Assembly (NCBI GenBank): GCA_021234155.1
Contig: JAJEKV010000061.1
Location: forward strand, 1,094,746-1,158,745
Origin: Isoetes taiwanensis
Lineage: Eukaryota > Streptophyta > Lycopodiopsida > Isoetales > Isoetaceae
DNA: 64,000 nucleotides
Direction: 5' to 3'
Positions within the stretch are counted from its first letter, which is position 1. Each line of letters opens with the position of its first letter. The notes below the pieces were generated by a model. The model had not been told where the DNA came from and did no database searches. It worked only from the letters and a program-made list of their open reading frames with translations. Positions 56,825-64,000 of the stretch are shown one piece after another. The position numbers and the translations under genes were made by a program.

Positions 56825-59562
56825 TCACTCCTCTCTTTCAAAACTCAGAAGGTTTGGTGGGAGAGATAAAAGTTCTAACAGAGTAGAACACTCTAGAGCA
56901 TACTTATTCCGGATACATTCATAGGCGGGGCACTCTAAAAATGTATAGAATTCGGTTTCAACCTTTGGATCAAGGCAGCTTGGGCAATAGCGCTCATATC
57001 GAGGTACATCATACCATCTACCAATCTTAACATGGAGATGATGCGAAGCTGTTCTTAGTTGAGAAATCACCATCCGGTTATTCCAGCTAATATCTGCCAA
57101 TAGGTAAGACTGTTCTTTGTATGTGTCCATCGGATTGACTTCAGTCTTATAGAAGTGTTTTTTGACTTCCGTTTCAGCAATGGTCCACATCTTCTCCAAG
57201 ACCTTGGGCATAACATACTCTCTAATATCTTTCAGTTTGACGGAGGTTGGCCAAAAAGACCCCCCCATTCCCCAGTGCGCTGCCCACTTGCATACCGAGT
57301 TATACCAGCCTTTGGATTTAGAATGCATCATAGCTTGGCATGGCAATCTGTCATTGGGAAGTGTTTTTAGTCTGTTCACATAAGAAATTGTTCGACAAAG
57401 GGCTTCAACCTCGAGAGGAAGCATTCCAGCCTCTGCAAGCATTACATGGTATGGAGTCTGGATCTTGGCGAAGAAGTCTGGTCATTAAAGCGTTTTCAAC
57501 CTTTTCAATTTTTTCCCAGCTTTTTTTTGCCAGACCAGGTGCCCATCCATAAAGCACAACTGTCTTAACTTGAATGCCATATAACAACCTTCTGAGCTCC
57601 CAATGCCAGAGATTGTTAACCCGGCACATATGTATCATGCTATAAAGAGTTCTAAGCCCCCCTGATGCACGCTTTTCAGCTATAATTATCAGATATTTCA
57701 ATCCCTAAATACTTATAATTGGATACCATGTTCAAGTGGTGTCTGCCCGATAGAAAAGACTTCTACACCTCGTGTACCCAGGATCATGACTTTGGATTTA
57801 CTCGCATTAATTGTCATCCCCTTATGCTCGCAAAACTTCTGCAGCACATTTAAGTGTTGCTGGAGTCCAGCTGCTGTCTTTGCTATAAGCACAATGTCAT
57901 CTGCAAAAAGCAATATCTGAATGATGTATTTACCAAGTCTAGCGCCCATGCCGCCCATCCTCTCTAGCCATCCTTCCAATTCGTCAATATATAAACCAAA
58001 AAGAGTGGGGGAACAGGGGCACCCCTGTTTCACACCTATTGTTTTCACCCCTTAGTCTCCAATCTGTCGGAAAACAGCCAGTCAACAGTGTAGAATTGCA
58101 AAATTCTACAAGCTTTTCACACAATGCATTGCCTCCCCATTTAAGCAACTCAATGCTAAGCCCATTTGTATCCGCTGCTTTATTATTCTCCATCCTTTTC
58201 AAAGCGTCCTTGACGTCTGAGAGGTGAAAAATAGGAACACTGCATTTACCCATATGTGTCATAGGCTTGCAATTTGTAATTGTATAGAGCTCGCTTACCT
58301 ATTACACCAAGTCTATTTGGGTAAAGTCCCCAATACCTGTTTGGGACTTTAACTTTTTCCAGAATATTTTTGGATCCGTCTCAATCTGCTCTATCATTTT
58401 TTTATGGTGCTCCCTGAGCCACTCCCTTTTCTTTTTTTTGGTTAAGTTCTTATAAGCTCTCCTTGATGCAGCTTTGTCAGTAGCACTACGAAAAGCATGC
58501 TTGGCTGCTACACATTCTGCATCATACCACTTCTTTGATTTATAGTTCCTGTTTGCGCATTGTGTGGAGCCAAATGTATCTTTCGCAGCATTAAGGATTA
58601 GTCCCTTCAAGAGTTCTATTTTATCCTGGCCACTCAGCTTTCTCAATAGCAGCAGTCAAGCTTTTTTCATAATCATCTGCAAGCTTATATGACAAGCGGA
58701 GTTTAGGAGGAGTTTTACCTCTTATGCAGGCACGTGGAGTTGGCAGCTTTAGCTGGAGCACGAGCTGCGCATGATCAGAGTCCACATGCTGATCACGGAC
58801 TTGGAATTTTGTCACCAAATGCATATTGTTTGGGCTGCCAAGTAGAAAGTCCACAACACTTATACCATTCGGTTGAAAGCATGTGAAGCTGCTGGAAGAT
58901 GGAAATGGTTCTGTACCATTGTATATGATCATATCAAATGCTTCACATAAGCTTAGTATATGCTCACCCATGCGGTTTATACCATGTACATCTCGGGATA
59001 TCCGTCCATAAGAGGTGGCAATATCTGTATGCTCCTGTAGCCATAGAGGATTATCCTCTCCTGTAAGAATTACAGCTTGTTTATCCCCCAATCTCCCATT
59101 CATGTCACCTATAATATACACTGGGCCTTTGGTCCTAAAATAACAAATGTCAGCTGACAATGCACAGAATGGGTCTTGAGGATTTAGATCTGGATTATCA
59201 TAAATGCATGCTGGATAAGGTTCAAGAGGCGCATAGTACACCAATGCAATATATATGCGGTCATGCAAGCATATCTATAGGAATTGCTTATGCTCACATT
59301 TTTTAACAACTTTAATTACTTTGCAGATTTCATGTTTAGCAAAGCAAGCAATACCTCCCCAACCTCTTCTGCTACCATTTAGATCATTCCATAGTGATTC
59401 CAATAAGGTAAAGCCAGGGATGTCAGTGAGTCTGCTGGTTTCATGCTCCCAAGTCTCTGTCAATAGAAGAATTTCAGATTCACGAAAACAATTTATGTTA
59501 CTCAATACCTTCGTTTCAGAGAAACCATGTATGTTCCAAGCCAACAGGTTGAGGGTCTTCAA
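56825..59562 (-). pseudogene. LINE ORF2: endonuclease, reverse transcriptase, zinc domain
   Basis: Minus strand. The AP endonuclease has LLAWNIHGFSE, LLLTETWE, a stop near 59275, then YIIGDMNGRLGD, VVDFLLG and the terminal SDHAQLVL. A basic linker follows (KKKKREWLREHHKKM). RT starts MTHMGKCSVPIFHLSDVKDA ... FPTDWRLRG and jumps to IGVKQGCPCSPTLFGLYIDE, so about 100 residues with the first catalytic Asp are deleted near 58047. FADDIVLIA remains. The C-terminal zinc motif CPSC...F....C with CPAY (His replaced) ends it. Frame breaks lie near 57710 and 57410. Catalytically dead. Confidence 0.9.
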
Positions 59563-59565
59563 TTC

Positions 59566-60294
59566 CTATTGATTGTTACGCACAATCACTCTGTTTCCAA
59601 TGAGGTATGCATTTTTGCCTTCTTCTTTCAATTTACGTAACTCTTGAAGTGCAACTTTCCTTTCTCCCTGCTGCTGGATTGTCAAATCGTCATTTAACCA
59701 GATTTGGTGGCCTTTCAAATGGTTACGATGCTTCATTACTCTGTTTCTTGCTTCTACACAGTGGAATTTCAAAAGGATCAACCTGTGTTTCCCATCCATT
59801 TTCCTACCAATCCTTCTGCAATATTTCACTTCAGGGGATGCCAAATGCATGATATCATTAAAGAAGTTCTCAACAATCGTCGGTGTGTCTTCTTCTTCCT
59901 TCTCTGTAAGTCCAGCAATTAGTATGTTCTTGGCCCTGTCAGCACGATCTTCTTGTTCTTTCAGCCTCTCTTGTCCCTGATTGAATAAAGAGGATACTTG
60001 TGCCTCAATCTTTGAAGATATCTGTGCGACAATCTCCTCGGGCTGGGCCAAGCTGTCCTCTGGATTTTCTGAATTTTCTGAGTCTTCTAGGTCTGTAACC
60101 ATTGTTTTAAGTCCTCCTTGCCCTTTTGTCAAGTCTGAGACCCCATTCTGAAGAACCCCAATTGCTTCTTTCAGTGTTTTAATCTCTGTCCTTGCTTGCC
60201 TCAAATCTTCGGCGAGCTGTTTGACAAGAGTTAGCAGCTCCGATTCATCATCCGACTCTTCTCCCGATTTGTCCTTCTTCTTCCGGTTTACCAT
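59566..60294 (-). CDS. LINE ORF1 (coiled coil + RRM-like)
   Basis: Start taken at MVNRKKKDKSG (60294); the open frame extends upstream to 60381 but that lies in the leader and the flanking LTR. Residues 20-120 form an acidic coiled coil (LVKQLAEDLRQARTEIKTLK). Residues 125-230 resemble the L1 ORF1p RNA-binding and C-terminal domains (RAKNILIAGL, VKYCRRIGRK, RLILLKFHCVEARNRVM, IWLNDDLTIQQQGERKVALQ). ORF1p binds LINE RNA and acts as a chaperone. No stop or frameshift seen. Confidence 0.8.
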   Translation of the reverse strand: MVNRKKKDKSGEESDDESELLTLVKQLAEDLRQARTEIKTLKEAIGVLQNGVSDLTKGQGGLKTMVTDLEDSENSENPEDSLAQPEEIVAQISSKIEAQVSSLFNQGQERLKEQEDRADRAKNILIAGLTEKEEEDTPTIVENFFNDIMHLASPEVKYCRRIGRKMDGKHRLILLKFHCVEARNRVMKHRNHLKGHQIWLNDDLTIQQQGERKVALQELRKLKEEGKNAYLIGNRVIVRNNQ

Positions 60295-60349
60295 CACGAA
60301 CTTTTCGTAGGCGCCAAGTTTAGCGACCAAATTAAACCCAAGTTCAGTA

Positions 60350-60967
60350 TTAGAAAGTAAAACACCAAAGTAAAACACCACATGGTACTCGATTTACCAC
60401 CCAACCGGACCAACTAGAAGAGATATCATCAAGTCAAGCTACTCCGCAAGACTGTATAAGAACAAGCTCTCTCTAGCCACCGACCACTGGTGTTACATGA
60501 ACTCCTTCTAATGATATGATCAAGCAAGGAACAAGAGAAGATACTAGAAGGTAAGGCCCAACACATCAACAACATAGGAAGAAGCAGATTTAGTTGTGCA
60601 GTCAGCTTAGACCCCTATGCACCTTTCTGGGCATAACTTTCCCATTGTAAGGAATCTATAGGCAACCAAGCCCAATCTGGAAACTAGACTTCAAGGGCTT
60701 TCCAGCAAGGTAAGGATCACCGATTTCTGAGTTGTGGTCGCGGAGATATCACGTCTCAAAGTTGTCCTTTTATTTATAGGTAATAATACCTTTTTTGCCT
60801 TTTTGCTTCTAAATAAAGGTCAAGGTTTATTTTTAGCTCTCTCCTTGATAATATCAAGACATAGACATACTGAATGGCTTTCTTACTTGATCATATCAAT
60901 AAATATTGTTCCATGCAAGGCCACTCCCCCGAGCACCATTATTAGTTTTTAACCTTAAACCATATCA
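60350..60967 (-). repeat. 5' LTR, major part (right of the LINE)
   Basis: Duplicate of 54807-55385; with 56529-56570 makes one LTR. Contains AAAGTAAAACACC twice in tandem at the LINE edge. Confidence 0.85.
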
Positions 60968-61355
60968 CACTGTGGTAGTAATAAATGCTTCATCAGAACT
61001 GGTGTGCTAGAATTGGTGTACTGGTGGAGAAAATTTTGCGAGGTTGTAATGCCTATCACCTGAAGCATTTATTATGACAAAGCATTGGTGAAGCATCTTT
61101 TCCAGTATATGATATACACAATCCCAACATCAGAATATCCTGACATTTGTGGGAGGCTACCTTAAATAGGTCACAATTCTAAATTAGCATCCACATCAGT
61201 TTTTGAATTAATGAATAGCAAGCATTAAGCATCTTTCTAATTGGATGTTTTGGAGAACAAGTAATAGTGGTCTATATTGATTTATTGATGACTTATTGTT
61301 CGCATGCAACTGCCTCAATAAAGAAATGAACTTACTGTGTTTTAAAATGCTACAC

Positions 61356-61911
61356 CATTAGAGGAAAAATGAGATCACATTTTGTCCCATTAAGGGATGC
61401 TTAAAATGCCATGTCAGCTTTTTAAACTGTCCAATAAGAGAAGAGCTCCAATATATCTCATTCCAGTATTATGTGGCAGCCTGTAATTAATGCAGCTGCA
61501 ACTAACTTCTGTAGTATCATTTTTTCATTATAACTTTTGATCCAGAACTCCGATTCAAAAACTTTTTGTAGCAATGTGTTCGTCTTCACAAGATCTATCT
61601 AGTGATAACCCATTCATACATCTTTTACGATATAAATATATAAGAAATAAGCAAAAAATCATATTTTTTTAAGGTTAACGCATATGACCATATTGAAATA
61701 CATCATAGCCATATATCATTGGAAAGATCTTTTCATTCCGCATCTAATGCAACAAACGCCGCAACATTTGGACAAGTGGATCAAAAGTTATGGGGGGAAA
61801 ACAACAGCAATGAAGTTGTTGGTGCTGCATTAATTGCAGTTAATATAGGGTAAGCCATTCCATTGGAGGATTCTTACGGGGATGAAATGAGATCTCAAAT
61901 TTCCTCTAATG
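61356..61911. mobile_element. Foldback MITE
   Basis: 556 bp with inverted ends CATTAGAGGAAAAATGAGATC / CATTAGAGGAAATTTGAGATC. Inner parts are also inverted copies (TAATTAATGCAGC / GCTGCATTAATTG; ATAACTTTTGATCCA on both arms). No ORF. Confidence 0.8.
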
Positions 61912-63336
61912 CAAGCAAATGAACGCAAAAATTATGACAATGTGGTCTCAGTTATTTCCTTATTTGATTTTGTGTAACAGGGGTTGTGCATTATTAGGGG
62001 TTTGCTGCAACCAAAGGGCAAATGTTTAAGTTAATGCAAGAATGTTTATGGGCCAACATAAACTCAACCCTCATGATGAAGTTACAGTAGCGAACATCTA
62101 CCTTCACGAGTTTGGAAGCTATAATTCCACGAGAGTACCATGAAGGCACCTTTCATGTAGAGTTGTTTAGTAGTTTTGATATGGTGGCACCAATATTCTA
62201 TATCTCAAGTCCACCATTATGTTGAGCACATAGAGAAAATATATTGAACCTCTTAGCAAGTAATGAGAATATGACCCTTTTAGCGAGTAAACGCCCGATA
62301 GATCACACACATTATCCAACAACTTAGTGCTCATATTCATCATCTTGTTACTTGAGTAGGAACAATATTGGACATTAAATGCATGTCAAATAATTTAGTT
62401 CTCATGTTCATATTGCTACTACTACTAGGGTATCGACAATGTTAGGCATTAAATGCATGCGCAATTTGTTAGTTGAAAATGCATTAGACATCAGTTACAC
62501 ATGCAATTATTGGAAAGACCAACCGAATCACATAAGTTCCATATGCATGAAAAATAAAATAGCCTTCATAACATGCCCTCACAGCCCGGCAATGCAGGAT
62601 TTGTGTATCTACCTCAAAGGGTGCCTTGACCCTCCAGTCCAAAAAGTAAATAATGTGCTAACACACTATGGGTTGCTCGTATAGAATAAACAGAGTGAAA
62701 GAAATGGGTTTATCCGCCAAACAAATTTAATTTGTGAAGGATGACAAGCTGAAGACCAAAGCAGTAAGGGTTTTGGATCCCAGAAATTTAAGAAAACTCA
62801 AATCCATAAATCCTTAAGATAAACCCACTTCAAATCCTCGTATCCGCTCCATTCAGCCACAATCCAAAGTAGAGATGTGCTTCAGACCTAAGTGTACAGT
62901 AGCACATACTCAGTACGAAACTCTATGCAAAAGGCAACAACAAGATAATGAAACATCTATCCAACAAACAGGCCCAACACAACGAGCACCTAGCCTAGAT
63001 TACCAAGATCATATGATTATGAACATCCAAACATACTTGGTTATAAGTAAAAAGCAAGTTCATAGCTTGTACTGTCATCATAGGATAATACCAACAGTTC
63101 TATTCCAATGCCCAGCCAAATTTGGTCATAAGCACAACATAATTAAGCAAATAATCCAATAATCTTAAAACATCATTCTTGTTCAAAATAGCAACAAAAT
63201 TTCTAAAACCTGAGTATTTTGAACTCCTACTACTCATGAGCAGCTACTACTCCTTTGTACCCTTTCTAGGCAGTCGGTTGGAACACAAAAGACACAGATG
63301 TACACAATGCGCCAATAGGGCACCAATCCTAGTATT
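61912..63336. other. No supported gene
   Basis: AT-rich sequence. Short open stretches at 62439-62684 and 62875-63162 show no motif. Confidence 0.4.
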
Positions 63337-63842
63337 GTTGGCGGATTTTTCCCACAATCCCCAACAAGTGGCCTCAAAGGCAAAAATCAGGATCACCTTG
63401 GATGCTGCAATATGAAATCAGAGGCTGCAATATGAAATCAGTGTGGAAGAAGAGATTGAGAACTTGGAAGAATAACGAATGACTTTGGGCCCAAAAGAAA
63501 TTTTATATAAGCACAAACTTCAAATACAAGAGGGTCCCTCCATGTCTCTGAACCATGGAGTGATCCAGTTCAAGGAGGAGCTGCCACCATCCCCAAGAAC
63601 TTGGAGCAAGGCCCCTCCATGGTTCAGAGACATGGAGGGACCCTCTTGTATTTGAAGTTTGTGCTTATATAAAATTTCTTTTGGGCCCAAAGTCATTCGT
63701 TATTCTTCCAAGTTCTCTTCAAATCTCTTCTTCCACACTGATTTCATATTGCAGCCTCTGATTTCATATTGCAGCATCCAAGGTGATCCTGATTTTTGCC
63801 TTTGAGGCCACTTGTTGGGGATTGTGGGAAAAATCCGCCAAC
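63337..63842. repeat. Near-perfect 225-bp inverted repeat with 54-bp loop
   Basis: Arms 63337-63560 and 63615-63842 are almost exact complements, ending GTTGGCGGATTTTT / AAAATCCGCCAAC. Each arm contains GCTTATATAAAAT, a TATA-box-like sequence, oriented outward. CACAATCCCCAACAAGTGG in the left arm resembles LTR ends. Likely two LTR or MITE copies head to head. Confidence 0.88.
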
Positions 63843-64000
63843 GGAATGGAGGTTCTACCGAGATGTAATCTTCCCCAAGATCATTCTTGATGCTGCTTTT
63901 GTTCTGCCATTTTTTTATCAATCTATTTCTTTTCATTGCTTTGCCATCCATCCGTCACTCTTATCTTGTTCACTGTCCAGTCTGTCATCATCTGTTGTTG

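Overview
This window is plant nuclear DNA made almost entirely of nested transposable elements and decayed gene fragments. It contains no RNA gene, CRISPR array or bacterial operon, and no clearly intact host gene. The evidence for a plant is tRNA-iMet primer-binding sites (TGGTATCAGAGC) beside several LTRs, a Ty3 chromovirus with an integrase chromodomain, a Ty1/copia element, L1-type LINEs, a plant nepenthesin-type aspartic protease relic and short GT-AG introns. The TE density suggests a large genome. A fern or other seed-free plant is my guess, but the sequence does not prove it.

Layout. 206-1501: decayed aspartic protease gene. 2880-26815: a minus-strand LINE split by a 21-kb insertion at 3673-24757, a chromovirus with ~1.5-kb LTRs. 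At first sight this insertion holds an outer plus-strand element, an inner minus-strand gypsy element and some unrelated genes. Read together they resolve into two elements and one inversion. A ~9-kb DNA transposon (identical 21-bp termini, 4-bp target duplication GCCA) inserted into the chromovirus's first ORF. Later the interval ~10236-22070 was inverted, with one breakpoint in an intron of a transposon gene and the other in the chromovirus integrase. Undoing the inversion restores the integrase frame order, a histone H3 reading frame, the two inverted transposon ends and a split Ulp1-type protease gene.

Un-inverted, the chromovirus is about 12 kb: LTR, PBS, ORF1 (novel N-terminal domain fused to a histone H3 fold), ORF2 (~450 aa, unknown), gag, pol with chromodomain, PPT, LTR. 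The DNA transposon encodes a coiled-coil/RING-like protein, a multi-exon Ulp1-like cysteine protease, a HAD (FCP1/NIF-like) phosphatase and, on the opposite strand, an RNase H-fold (D-D-E) transposase. These two element architectures are the most unusual content of the window. All genes in them carry lesions.

26816-40200: decayed ORFs, a second very divergent H3-like fragment (29479-29619) broken by a LINE fragment, a remnant of an LTR related to the chromovirus LTR, microsatellites and minisatellites, a urease exon relic (33680-33823), an isolated LTR (36789-37089) and several tandem repeats. 40219-45795: a complete Ty1/copia element (TSD GTTTT) with a foldback MITE inside its reverse transcriptase. 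45796-54761: mostly non-coding with palindromic modules and local tandem duplications. 54762-60967: a non-autonomous minus-strand LTR element (TSD CATTG/CACTG) whose 5' LTR is interrupted by an L1-type LINE with a 42-copy (ATT) tail. 61356-61911: a second foldback MITE. 63337-63842: a ~500-bp near-perfect inverted repeat with outward-facing TATA boxes.
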